Below are positions 16,105 through 24,426 of a DNA stretch of 64,000 bases, piece after piece. Origin of the DNA: Gaiellasilicea sp033857955 (GTDB lineage: Bacteria; Actinomycetota; Thermoleophilia; Gaiellales; Gaiellaceae); contig JAWVCW010000031.1 in assembly GCA_033857955.1 (NCBI GenBank), positions 1-64,000 on the forward strand, read 5' to 3'. Position numbers and translations under genes: made by a program. Every line of letters starts with the position of its first letter. The first letter of the stretch is position 1. Below the pieces are notes generated by a model, which was not told the DNA's origin, did no database searches, and saw only the letters and a list, made by a program, of their open reading frames with translations.

Positions 16105-18255
16105 ATGGAGCGTCTCGCCCACTACGTGGTCCACCACCGCCGGATCGTGATCGGTGTGTGGATTCTGCTCACCGCTTTCGGCGCCTTCTCGTCCAGCCAG
16201 GTCGCCAACCGCTGGCTCGAGGACTTCTCGATCCCGGATGCTCCCGGCTACGAGGCCGACCAGCGCGCCGTTGCCAAGCTCGGCAACGGAGAGCTCTTCC
16301 CGTTCGTGCTCGTCTTCCGCGCCGACGGGGACGTGACGAAGGTGCCGGGCGTCGAGACCGCGATCGAGAAGGTCTCGGCTGCGAATCCAGGCTCTCGCGT
16401 CAGTTCGTTCTTCAACACGGGCGACGACGCTTACGTCTCGCACGACCGTAAGGTCACGTTCGCGAACGTCTACGCGGTCGGGAAGTTCAGCTTCGAGGGC
16501 GTGGACCTCAAGCCGACGAAGGAGGCGCTCGCCGCCGCCGTCCCGGAGGGTGTCGACGGCTACGTCACCGGCATCGACTCGCTCGTTGCCGAGTCGAGCA
16601 AGACGGCGGGAGGAGGCGAGCCCCCGAGCATCCTCTTCGAGTTCCTGATCGGCCTGGTCGGAGCGCTCGTGATCCTGCTGTTCACCTTCGGCACGCTGCC
16701 CGCGGTCGCGATGCCACTGGCGATCGCGATCGCGTCGATCCTCAACACCTTCTCGCTGATCTGGCTGCTGACCTACATCACCGACGTCTCAATCGTCGTC
16801 CAGTTCCTGGTCGCCCTCGTCGGGCTCGGAGTCGCGGTCGACTACGCGCTGCTGGTGGTCTTCCGGTTCCGGGAAGAGTTGCGGCACGGCGCGGACCGCG
16901 ACGCGGCCGTCGTTCAAACGATGAAGCATGCCGGCCGCTCGGTGATCGTCTCCGGCTCCACCGTCGCCGTCGGGCTGCTCAGCATGGTCATCCTGCCCCT
17001 GCCCTTCATCCGCTCGATCGGGATCGGCGGGATGCTGATTCCGGCGGTCTCCGTGCTGGCGGCGATCACGCTCCTGCCGGCGCTGCTGTACACGCTCGGG
17101 CCGCGCATCAACCGTCTGCGGGTTCTGCCTCGGCGGATCGTCGAGGGCAGCGACGATCCCGAGAAGGGCTTCTGGAACCGGTGGGCGCACCTGGTCGTAC
17201 GCCGGCCGGTGCCAATCGCTGCGACGGGGCTTGCGATCGTGGCGGCGCTGCTCTTCTACGGCATCCAGCTCAACCCGGCCGACGCCCAGGCCAAGGACTT
17301 TCCCGGCGGCGGGCCTGCGCACCAGGGAGCTCAGGTGCTTCGCGACGCCGGCATCACCGAGGGTGTGCACAAGCCGTTCCAGATTGCGGTCGAGGGCGAC
17401 GCGACGCCGGCCCAGCTCGAGCAGGTTGCCGCGCGGCTCGACGAGACCGACGGGATCGCGGGCGCATCGGCCCCTCCGCAGGCACGTGCGGACGGCTTCG
17501 CGCTCGTCGAGGCCTTCTCCACCTCCGACGGCTCGAGCCGGAAGACACGGCCCACGATCACACGGCTGAAGGACGACGTCCTGCCGGCAGCCGAGGCAGA
17601 GCTGGGCGGCGCGCAACTGACGCTCGCAGGGTTGCCGACGTCCGAACGGGAGTTCATCGACGCCGCCTACGGCAACTTCCCGTACGTCCTCCTCTTCGTC
17701 GTCCTGCTCACCTATGTGCTGCTGGTGCGGGCGTTCCGCTCCGTGCTGCTCCCGCTCAAGGCGGTGATCCTGAACCTCGTCTCGCTCGGCGCCGCCTACG
17801 GGATCATCGTGCTCATCTTCCAGAAGGGACACGGCTCGGAGGCGATCTGGAACGTCCCCGCCACCGACTCGATCATCTCCTGGATCCCGCTGATGATCTT
17901 CGCCTTCCTGTACGGCCTCTCGATGGACTACGAGGTCTTCATGCTGACGCGGATGCGGGAGGCCTACGACGAGACCGGCGACACGGCGCAGGCGATCTCG
18001 CTCGGGCTCGCACGGACGGGCAAGCTCGTGACGAGCGCGGCGCTCGTGCTGATGTTCTCGTTCTTCGTGCTCTCCACGCAACCCGGTACCGACATCAAGC
18101 AGTTCGGCATCGGCCTGGCGGCCGGGATCATCTTCGACGCGACTGTGATCAGGGCGCTGCTCGTGCCGTCGATCATGCGGCTGATGGGCGACTGGAACTG
18201 GTGGCTGCCGTCGTGGGCGGCCCGGATCCTCCGCGTCAGCCCGTCCTCGGCCTAA
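16105..18255 (+). CDS. MMPL/RND-family membrane transporter
   Basis: 716-residue polytopic protein with the RND duplication: an N-terminal membrane segment, an extracellular domain (about 40-165), a block of membrane segments containing GLGVAVDYALLVVFRFREEL, a second extracellular domain (about 390-510), and a second block with YGLSMDYEVFMLTRMREA. These DY and R/E pairs are the proton-relay positions of MMPL exporters. Such proteins export lipids or hydrophobic compounds; the substrate cannot be told here. It stands alone between the gcv operon and an unknown gene. Confidence 0.9.
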   Translation: MERLAHYVVHHRRIVIGVWILLTAFGAFSSSQVANRWLEDFSIPDAPGYEADQRAVAKLGNGELFPFVLVFRADGDVTKVPGVETAIEKVSAANPGSRVSSFFNTGDDAYVSHDRKVTFANVYAVGKFSFEGVDLKPTKEALAAAVPEGVDGYVTGIDSLVAESSKTAGGGEPPSILFEFLIGLVGALVILLFTFGTLPAVAMPLAIAIASILNTFSLIWLLTYITDVSIVVQFLVALVGLGVAVDYALLVVFRFREELRHGADRDAAVVQTMKHAGRSVIVSGSTVAVGLLSMVILPLPFIRSIGIGGMLIPAVSVLAAITLLPALLYTLGPRINRLRVLPRRIVEGSDDPEKGFWNRWAHLVVRRPVPIAATGLAIVAALLFYGIQLNPADAQAKDFPGGGPAHQGAQVLRDAGITEGVHKPFQIAVEGDATPAQLEQVAARLDETDGIAGASAPPQARADGFALVEAFSTSDGSSRKTRPTITRLKDDVLPAAEAELGGAQLTLAGLPTSEREFIDAAYGNFPYVLLFVVLLTYVLLVRAFRSVLLPLKAVILNLVSLGAAYGIIVLIFQKGHGSEAIWNVPATDSIISWIPLMIFAFLYGLSMDYEVFMLTRMREAYDETGDTAQAISLGLARTGKLVTSAALVLMFSFFVLSTQPGTDIKQFGIGLAAGIIFDATVIRALLVPSIMRLMGDWNWWLPSWAARILRVSPSSA

Positions 18256-18282
18256 CGCTCCGTCCCTGCGAGGATGAGTGCC

Positions 18283-18786
18283 GTGCTCGAGAGCTACGAC
18301 GCGGCGGACTTCGACCGGGCGGTCGCACTCGTGAGCGCCGAGCCGTCGCCCGAGAAGCTCGTCGAGCGATTGGGACTCGACTGGGACTATCTCGCGTGGC
18401 TCGCACTCGACGCGTCGGCCGCGGTGCTGGGCGAGCACGCCGAGCGACGGGGCGTCGTCGTCTCCTACGGGGGCGAGGCATTCACGGCCGGCTTCCTGAT
18501 CGGCGTTCATCTGCCCAAGCGTCCGATCCCCGAGCCGGCGAGGCTGACCGAGGCGGTGGACATGGTGCAGGAACGGGGCCGCCATGCGGTGATCGCCGAC
18601 CACTGCGATCTGGCGAGCGTCGCCCGAGTCGAGGACGTCTACGCGGGTGCCCTGGTCGAGTCGCTGGACATCGCCGAGGCGGACGGCGACGACCTGCGCT
18701 CCCCGCTCACGCGCATCTTCGAGGCCGGCCTCGCCGTGGGGCTCGAGCTCGGCTCAGGCCGCGACTGCGACGCCGCTGCGGAGTAG
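18283..18786 (+). CDS. hypothetical protein
   Basis: Acidic 167-residue soluble protein of unknown function, without recognised motif or signal peptide. It is Ala/Leu/Asp-rich and mostly helical by eye. GTG 18283 is preferred because GAGG lies 9 nt upstream; ATG 18274 (three codons longer) abuts the same GAGG. Its 3' end overlaps the convergent HELGH gene by 33 nt, so each stop lies inside the other gene. Confidence 0.65.
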   Translation: MLESYDAADFDRAVALVSAEPSPEKLVERLGLDWDYLAWLALDASAAVLGEHAERRGVVVSYGGEAFTAGFLIGVHLPKRPIPEPARLTEAVDMVQERGRHAVIADHCDLASVARVEDVYAGALVESLDIAEADGDDLRSPLTRIFEAGLAVGLELGSGRDCDAAAE

Positions 18787-19413
18787 GCCCAGCGAATCGA
18801 GCACACGCTCGATCTCCAGAGCCACGGGAGCAAAGTCGGCGGTCTGCCAGACGAAGACATCGTCTGCCTCGAGCAGTCCCGTCAGGTGGCGCTTGAGGGA
18901 CGGGTCGTCCGAGCGCATCAACGCCGCCTGCGCGTAGCTTCGGGCCCACACCTCCTTCGCCGAGTCGAAGTAGCGCCGCCGCCCCCGGCTGGAGCCGACC
19001 GGTACGCGCGATGGCATGGCCGCCGCCGCGGCGCGCCAGCCGGCGAACGCCTCGTGCCGCCCGGACGCCCACGCGTTCCCGAGCTCCCGGCCGAGCTGGT
19101 GATCGACGAGGTGGCCGAGCTCGTGCAGGAAGCTGAGCGGGATCCGCCCGTGTCGCCGCGAGACCCGCAGGTCGACGGGATTCTCCTTCCGTAGCCGGTA
19201 GCAGCCGCTTTGGCTCGTCGTCGACGTCGGTCGCACCGGCACCGGGTCGAGGTCGGAGTGGAGGTGATGGAACGCGTCCGCGGCTGCTAGCGCCCGCGCC
19301 AGCTCGGGGTAGAGAGGGCTGCGGCGCGGCAACGCGACGAGGTCGGAGAGGCGGCGGAGGCGAGGCTCGCCGCTGCGAGTCACGGTCACTGGATACCTTC
19401 GCCGCCGGCGCAC
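18754..19413 (-). CDS. putative zincin-like metalloprotein with HELGH motif
   Basis: 219 residues with FLHELGHLVDH, an HExxH zinc-binding motif at 97-101, followed by KEVWARSYAQ near 150-160, which could supply a glutamate ligand. There is no signal peptide and the N-terminus is Arg-rich. The exact family is not recognised; ImmA/IrrE-like or toxin-type zincins are possible. GTG 19413 is 6 nt after a good -10 box. The neighbouring divergent gene also encodes an HExxH protein. Confidence 0.65.
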   Translation of the reverse strand: MRRRRRYPVTVTRSGEPRLRRLSDLVALPRRSPLYPELARALAAADAFHHLHSDLDPVPVRPTSTTSQSGCYRLRKENPVDLRVSRRHGRIPLSFLHELGHLVDHQLGRELGNAWASGRHEAFAGWRAAAAAMPSRVPVGSSRGRRRYFDSAKEVWARSYAQAALMRSDDPSLKRHLTGLLEADDVFVWQTADFAPVALEIERVLDSLGLLRSGVAVAA

Positions 19414-19419
19414 GATCTC

Positions 19420-19425
19420 ACGCTA
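19420..19425 (-). promoter_or_regulatory. leaderless -10 box for HELGH gene
   Basis: On the minus strand TAGCGT is followed by 6 nt and GTG 19413. Confidence 0.55.
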
Positions 19426-19458
19426 CGGCGATGCCCGGACGCCGCCGATACCCCAGAT

Positions 19459-20052
19459 GTGCGATTTCTGCTCATCCTGCTGGTGCCGGTGCTGCTCTTC
19501 TCTGCGTGGCAGTTCATGCGCCGTGCGGAGAACGAGAACCGGCTTGCCCTCGTCGCGAGCGCGGTCGCCTCGCGCGAGGTCGGCGTCAGCTGTCCGGGTT
19601 TCTGGACGCGGATGGTGGAGATCACGCCGAACGCCGGCTGGGTCGATTTCGACGAGCACGGCAACCCGGGAAACAAGACGAGCCTCTCCGCCTCGACGTG
19701 TCGCGGCCTCGAGCGAGTCTGGCGTGGAGACCAGAAGTCGTTCGGGTGCCTCGTGGCGGCCGGTTGCGACGAGAACACGCTGCGCGCGGTGTACGGGATC
19801 GTCACGCTGGCACACGAGTCGTGGCACCTGCGCGGCGTCGGCAACGAGGCAGAGACTCAGTGCTACGCGATCCAGACGGTGGAGACCGTCGCGCTGCGGC
19901 TGGGCGTCTCACCCCGCGACTCGCAGATCGTCGCGCTCCAGGTCGCGGCGGACGATGCGGAGACGCCGGAGGGCGAGTACCACTCGGCGAAGTGCCGTCC
20001 CGGCGGCCCGTACGATCTCCACCCCGAGACGCCCGATTGGCCCAGCACGTAG
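19459..20052 (+). CDS. membrane-anchored HExxH protein, unknown function
   Basis: 197 residues. An N-terminal hydrophobic segment (about 3-18) anchors an extracytoplasmic domain. HESWH at 119-123 is an HExxH motif and NEAE at 129-132 could provide the third zinc ligand, giving a compact HExxH-x(6)-E arrangement. Six cysteines in the outer part may form disulfides. GTG 19459 is the start that retains the anchor. It is divergent from the HELGH gene and convergent with the MshEN gene. Confidence 0.65.
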   Translation: MRFLLILLVPVLLFSAWQFMRRAENENRLALVASAVASREVGVSCPGFWTRMVEITPNAGWVDFDEHGNPGNKTSLSASTCRGLERVWRGDQKSFGCLVAAGCDENTLRAVYGIVTLAHESWHLRGVGNEAETQCYAIQTVETVALRLGVSPRDSQIVALQVAADDAETPEGEYHSAKCRPGGPYDLHPETPDWPST

Positions 20053-20063
20053 AAGACCAGCCG

Positions 20064-21017
20064 CTAGACGCGCTGCACGAAGACGCAGGAGCGCGTGTCG
20101 GCCGGTAGCGGCGAGTGTCCCAGCCGGGTGACGACGAAGTCGTCCTCGCAGAACTGAGGAAGCTCGAGCAGGGTCGCCAGTGGGGGTGGGGGCCCATCGC
20201 TCTCGACGAGCTCGTAGCCGTCGTCGAGCTGGACGAAGACGAGGTGACTCGACGGCACCGGCGCCCGACTTTCTTCCGGCTGATCGGACGGTTTCTGGCC
20301 GCGGCGCAGCCGTGTGACGAACCGCCCTGCCTGCGCGCGAAGACGTCCGTTCTCCTGCCTCAGGCGCTCGATCTCCGAGTCGCAGCCCTTGACGTCGAGG
20401 GCGAGCCGTTCGATCTCCTCGAGCTGTTCCTCGTTGACGCGAGCCGCGCGGCCAAGCTCTTGGTGCCGTTGCTCGAGCTGCCGCTCGCGCTCGCGCACCC
20501 GTCGTACGAGACGGGCGGACTGCTCTCGCCGGCGGTCCCGCTCGTGTGTCAGGGCGGCGATCTCGCGCTCGCTCTCGGCGAGGCACGACTCGGCGGCCGC
20601 GAGCTTCGCCCACTGTTCCTCCAGCTGCGTGAGGAGGAGCGCCTCGGCCGCCTCGGCCTGCACGCCGGTGTCGGCGTTCGGACCGACGGGCTCCGACTGC
20701 GGGTCCTGCACGATGCTGAGAGCCGGGGGCCCGGGCATCGCGCGGTCGTTCTCGTGCCGCCGCTGGATCTGGGCGCGAAGGCCCGTTCCGAAGCCGGTCT
20801 CCACCGTCAGCTCGATGCCGTACTGCGTCGCGAGCGCGCTCGCAAGGTCCGGCCCCGAGACGAAGCCGAGCTCGACGATCGTCTCGCCGAGGCGCTTGTC
20901 CGTCGTCTGCTGCTGCGCGAGCGCACGTTCGAGCTCGTCGTTGGTCAGGAGACCTTGTTCGACGAGGACGCGTCCGAGTGGACGCCAAGCGATGTGGGCC
21001 GCTTCCACACCCTCCAT
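20064..21017 (-). CDS. MshEN-domain protein with long coiled coil
   Basis: 317 residues. Residues about 10-75 hold an MshEN-type repeat pattern (RPLGRVLVEQGLL, LERALAQQQ, RLGETIVELGFV, ALATQYGI), as found at the N-terminus of GspE/PilB ATPases, where it can bind cyclic di-GMP. No ATPase follows: residues about 130-245 are a heptad-rich Glu/Arg coiled coil, then a linker and a C-terminal domain of about 60 residues with FVQLDDGYELVE. It may be a stand-alone nucleotide-responsive scaffold. Confidence 0.75.
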   Translation of the reverse strand: MEGVEAAHIAWRPLGRVLVEQGLLTNDELERALAQQQTTDKRLGETIVELGFVSGPDLASALATQYGIELTVETGFGTGLRAQIQRRHENDRAMPGPPALSIVQDPQSEPVGPNADTGVQAEAAEALLLTQLEEQWAKLAAAESCLAESEREIAALTHERDRRREQSARLVRRVRERERQLEQRHQELGRAARVNEEQLEEIERLALDVKGCDSEIERLRQENGRLRAQAGRFVTRLRRGQKPSDQPEESRAPVPSSHLVFVQLDDGYELVESDGPPPPLATLLELPQFCEDDFVVTRLGHSPLPADTRSCVFVQRV

Positions 21018-21072
21018 ATCGGCGCGATTGCGCCCGGAGACAAGAGATTTCGTCCCAGATGCCTCTTAAGGG

Positions 21073-22059
21073 TTAGGACCTCGCTGTCGCCGCAAGCTGG
21101 CCGCACGCTGCTGCGATGTCACGGCCGCGCGTGAGGCGCACCGTCGACGGCACCCGGGCGCGGTCGAGCACCGACTTGAATGCGGCGACTGCGGCCCGCG
21201 AGGAGCCGTCGTACATCCCGGTCGGGTTGTACGGGATCAGGTTCACCTTGAAGACCTTCGGGTCCAGCAGCGCCGCGAGCTCCTTCGCCCGCGCAGGCGA
21301 ATCGTTGACACCGGCGAGCATCACGTACTCGACGAAGATCTTGCGGCGGCGCAGCGCAAAGTAGCGGTGACACTCCGCGAGCACGTCCCGCAGGGGATAG
21401 CGGTCGTTCACCGGCATCAGCTCCGAGCGCAGCCGCGGATCGGCTGCGTGGATCGACAGCGCGAGCCGGATCGGCAGCTCCACCTCGTCGATGAACTGCG
21501 TGAGGCCGGGCATCCAGCCCACGGTCGAGATCGTCGTGCGGCGATGTGTGATCCCGATGTCCGGCAGCCGCTGTGCCGCTGCGAGCACCTCGTCGACGTT
21601 GAGGAACGGCTCTCCCATGCCCATGAAGACAAGATGGTTCACGGGCTCGAGCCGGCGGAAGTGCAGCACCTGGTCGAGGATCTCCGACGAGCGCAGGTTG
21701 CGGCCGAAGCGCATCGCCCCGGTTGCACAGAAGGTGCACGTGAGCGGGCAACCCGACTGCGAGGAGACGCAGATCGAGCGGCGGCCGTCGCGGTAGCGCA
21801 TCAGCACCGCCTCGACCGGGTGCCCGTCCGCAGTGCGGAAGAGCGCCTTCACGGTGCCGTCCGCGGACTGCGCCTCGTGCTCGAGCGAGAGGGAGGAGAA
21901 CGGCACGGTCGCGTCGAGCTCATCGCGAAGAGCACGCGGCAGGTTCGTCATCTCCGCGTAGCCGGCGACGCCGCGCGCGGCCCACTCCCACACCTGGCGG
22001 GCGCGGAAGGCGGGCTCGCCACGGTCGGCGAGCGTCTGCTCGAGCAGCGTCAGATCCAC
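21073..22059 (-). CDS. rlmN: 23S rRNA (adenine-C2)-methyltransferase RlmN
   Basis: Radical-SAM enzyme that methylates A2503 of 23S rRNA and A37 of some tRNAs. The cluster cysteines are C104, C108 and C111 (SGCPLTCTFCATG), and FMGMGEPFLN is the family's GEP motif. Length is 328. GTG 22059 (minus) starts 6 nt after a -10 box. It is divergent from the aldolase gene with only 23 bp between start codons. Confidence 0.95.
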   Translation of the reverse strand: MDLTLLEQTLADRGEPAFRARQVWEWAARGVAGYAEMTNLPRALRDELDATVPFSSLSLEHEAQSADGTVKALFRTADGHPVEAVLMRYRDGRRSICVSSQSGCPLTCTFCATGAMRFGRNLRSSEILDQVLHFRRLEPVNHLVFMGMGEPFLNVDEVLAAAQRLPDIGITHRRTTISTVGWMPGLTQFIDEVELPIRLALSIHAADPRLRSELMPVNDRYPLRDVLAECHRYFALRRRKIFVEYVMLAGVNDSPARAKELAALLDPKVFKVNLIPYNPTGMYDGSSRAAVAAFKSVLDRARVPSTVRLTRGRDIAAACGQLAATARS

Positions 22060-22065
22060 GCGTTC

Positions 22066-22071
22066 AAGGTA
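22066..22071 (-). promoter_or_regulatory. leaderless -10 box for rlmN
   Basis: TACCTT on the minus strand is followed by 6 nt and GTG 22059. It shares two bases with the opposing -10 box of the aldolase gene. Confidence 0.6.
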
Positions 22072-22075
22072 GCTT
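22070..22075 (+). promoter_or_regulatory. leaderless -10 box for aldolase gene
   Basis: TAGCTT is followed by exactly 7 nt and GTG 22083, and overlaps the rlmN -10 box on the other strand. Confidence 0.6.
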
Positions 22076-22082
22076 CTCGCCT

Positions 22083-23117
22083 GTGATCGACCTTCGCTCC
22101 GACACCGCGACGCAGCCGACAGAGGGGATGCGCGCTGCGATCGCCGCCGCCGTCGTGGGCGACGAGCAGAAGCGCGAGGATCCGACTGTCAACGACCTGG
22201 AAGCGCGCACGGCGAAGCTGCTCGGCCAGGAGGAGGCGATCTTCCTCCCGACCGCGACGATGGCGAACCAGATCGCGCTGCGCCTGCACACCGAGCTCGG
22301 CGACGAGCTCGTCGGAGAGGAGAACTCGCACGTCTTCATCTCGGAGCTCGGCGGGCCTGCCGTCCACTCGGGCGTCGTCACCCGGGGGCTCCCGGGGGTC
22401 GCCGGCCGGTTCAGCGTCGAGCAGGTGCGCACCGCCTACCGCGTCCCGCTGATCCACTCGCCACGCACCCGCGTTGTCTGGGTCGAGAACACGCACAACG
22501 CGAGCGGCGGGCGGATCTGGCCCCTGGAGGAGATCGACGAGCTCCGGAGCCTCTGCGACGAGCTCGGCCTCCGCTACCACCTCGACGGCGCCCGGCTGCT
22601 GAACGCCGCGATCGGCAGCGGGGAGGATGCAGCGACGATCGGCCGGCGCTTCGACACGGTCACGCTGTGTCTCTCCAAGGGTCTCGGCTGCCCGCTCGGC
22701 GCGCTCCTTGCCGGCTCTTCCGACGTGATGAAGAACGCGCGCCGGCTGAAGCACCTCTTCGGCGGCGCGATGCGCCAGGCGGGGATCGTCGCGGCGGCGG
22801 GCGTCTACGCGCTCGACCACCACGTCGAGCGGCTCGCCGACGACCACACGCGGGCCAGGCGGCTCGCGCTCGGGCTCGCCGAGGCGGGCCTCGCGGTCGA
22901 TCCCGATCGCGTCGAGACGAACTTCGTCCAGCTCGACGTCTCGCCGCTCTCGAAGGAGGAGGCGATCGGGCTCCTCGCAGAGAACGGTGTCGGCCTCTCC
23001 GCGACCATTCACCCGTCGGTGCTCCGTGCGGTCACGCACCTCGACGTCGGCGATGCGGACATCGACGGCGCGCTCGAGGCGATCCCACGGGCGCTCGGAG
23101 CTCGTGTCCGGGCCTGA
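22083..23117 (+). CDS. low-specificity L-threonine aldolase (beta-eliminating lyase family)
   Basis: PLP-dependent fold-type I enzyme, 344 residues, that cleaves L-threonine or allo-threonine to glycine and acetaldehyde. It opens with the family signature IDLRSDTATQPTEGM; ENTHNASGG, HLDGARL and the PLP lysine K199 in CLSKGLGCPLG follow. Its product glycine would feed the gcv system nearby, though they are separate units. The last 14 nt overlap the next gene. Confidence 0.9.
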   Translation: MIDLRSDTATQPTEGMRAAIAAAVVGDEQKREDPTVNDLEARTAKLLGQEEAIFLPTATMANQIALRLHTELGDELVGEENSHVFISELGGPAVHSGVVTRGLPGVAGRFSVEQVRTAYRVPLIHSPRTRVVWVENTHNASGGRIWPLEEIDELRSLCDELGLRYHLDGARLLNAAIGSGEDAATIGRRFDTVTLCLSKGLGCPLGALLAGSSDVMKNARRLKHLFGGAMRQAGIVAAAGVYALDHHVERLADDHTRARRLALGLAEAGLAVDPDRVETNFVQLDVSPLSKEEAIGLLAENGVGLSATIHPSVLRAVTHLDVGDADIDGALEAIPRALGARVRA

Positions 23118-24426
23118 CCCGCTCCTGCAGGACCTGAGCAGGAAGCTCGCCGCCGCGCAGGCGGAGCAGCGAATGCCTTCCGTCTCGGCCGTCGTCTTCC
23201 GCGGCGGCGAGGTCGTGTGGCAGGAGGCGCTCGGGCTCGCGGACGTCGAGGCGAAGCGCGAGGCGACGCCCGAGTGCCAGTACCGGATCGGTTCGATCAC
23301 GAAGACCTTCACCGCCGTGGGGATCATGCAGCTCCGCGATACGGGCCGGCTCTCGCTCGACGACGAGCTGACGGAGCATCTGCCGGAGAGCGCCCATGCC
23401 CCGACGATCGGCAGGATGCTCCAGCACGGGTCCGGACTTCAGCGCGAGCCACCCGGGGAGATCTGGGAGACGATGCAGGCTCCGAGCCGCGAGGAGCTGC
23501 TCGCCGGCACCGCCGAGGCCGAGCAGGTGCTACAGCCCGGCTCCTGGTGGCACTACTCGAACCTTGCCTTCGCGCTTCTCGGCGAGGTCGTCGCTCGGGC
23601 GCACGGCGGCACATGGGAGGAGGCATTGCAGGCGCGGATCCTCGACCCGCTCGGCCTTGCGCGGACGACCCCGGAGCGGGTCGACCCGGCCGCACGTGGG
23701 TACTTCGTCGAGCCGTACTCGGATGCCGTCCGGCTCGAGCGGGAGCTTGACCTCGGTGGCGCCGGCGCGCTCGGCAAGCTCTGGTCGACGACGGGGGACC
23801 TCGCGCGGTGGGGTGCATTCCTCGCAGCCGGCGACGACCGCGTGCTGAAGGCGTCGACGCTCGACGAGATGTCGCACGTCCGGGTGATGGTCGACCACGA
23901 GGGCTGGGCGCTCGCGTGGGGTACCGGGCTCGAGCTCCATCGGTCCGGGGAGCACCTCTTCGTCGGCCACGGCGGTGCGATGCCGGGCCATCTTGGTGGT
24001 CTGGTCGTCAACCGGAAGACGCGCATCGGCGCGGCCGTGCTGACCAACACAGGCGCGGGCGCCGGCCCCGAGAAGCTTGCGCTCGACCTCGCAGTGGCCA
24101 CGATCGAAGCGTTGCCGGCGGGGACGGATTCCTGGGAGCCGGACGACGAGCCGCCGGCGGCGCTCGAGCCGCTGCTCGGCCGCTGGTGGACCGAGGGCCA
24201 CGAGGTCGTCATCTCCTGGCGCAAGGGAGGGCTCGAGGCGCTGCTCGTCGACGGCGCTCCGGGCCGCAACGTCTCGTATCTCGAGCCGGAGGGCGACGAC
24301 CGCTGGCGCGTCGCCGAGGGCCGCGAGCGCGGCGAGCTGCTGCGGGTCGTGCGCGACGCGGGCGGCATGGTCGAGAAGCTCTACTTCGCGACGTACCCGA
24401 TGCGCCGCGAACCGTCTACCTTCTAG
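23104..24426 (+). CDS. class C beta-lactamase-fold serine hydrolase
   Basis: 440-residue cytoplasmic-looking serine hydrolase of the beta-lactamase/esterase group. Catalytic motifs: S64-x-x-K67 (GSITKTF), Y151-S-N153 (WHYSNLAF) and a later HGG (VGHGGAMPGH). A C-terminal domain of about 90 residues follows, as in peptidase S12 proteins. No signal peptide is seen. GTG 23104 lies within the aldolase end with GGAG upstream. The substrate is unknown; D-amino peptides or esters are typical. Its TAG shares the CTAG palindrome with the convergent gene's stop. Confidence 0.85.
   Translation: MSGPDPLLQDLSRKLAAAQAEQRMPSVSAVVFRGGEVVWQEALGLADVEAKREATPECQYRIGSITKTFTAVGIMQLRDTGRLSLDDELTEHLPESAHAPTIGRMLQHGSGLQREPPGEIWETMQAPSREELLAGTAEAEQVLQPGSWWHYSNLAFALLGEVVARAHGGTWEEALQARILDPLGLARTTPERVDPAARGYFVEPYSDAVRLERELDLGGAGALGKLWSTTGDLARWGAFLAAGDDRVLKASTLDEMSHVRVMVDHEGWALAWGTGLELHRSGEHLFVGHGGAMPGHLGGLVVNRKTRIGAAVLTNTGAGAGPEKLALDLAVATIEALPAGTDSWEPDDEPPAALEPLLGRWWTEGHEVVISWRKGGLEALLVDGAPGRNVSYLEPEGDDRWRVAEGRERGELLRVVRDAGGMVEKLYFATYPMRREPSTF

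Noticed and set aside
16789..18603. 604-codon minus-strand frame under the MMPL gene
   Set aside because: Mirror of the transporter's coding frame with low-complexity Arg/Asp/His content and no motifs.
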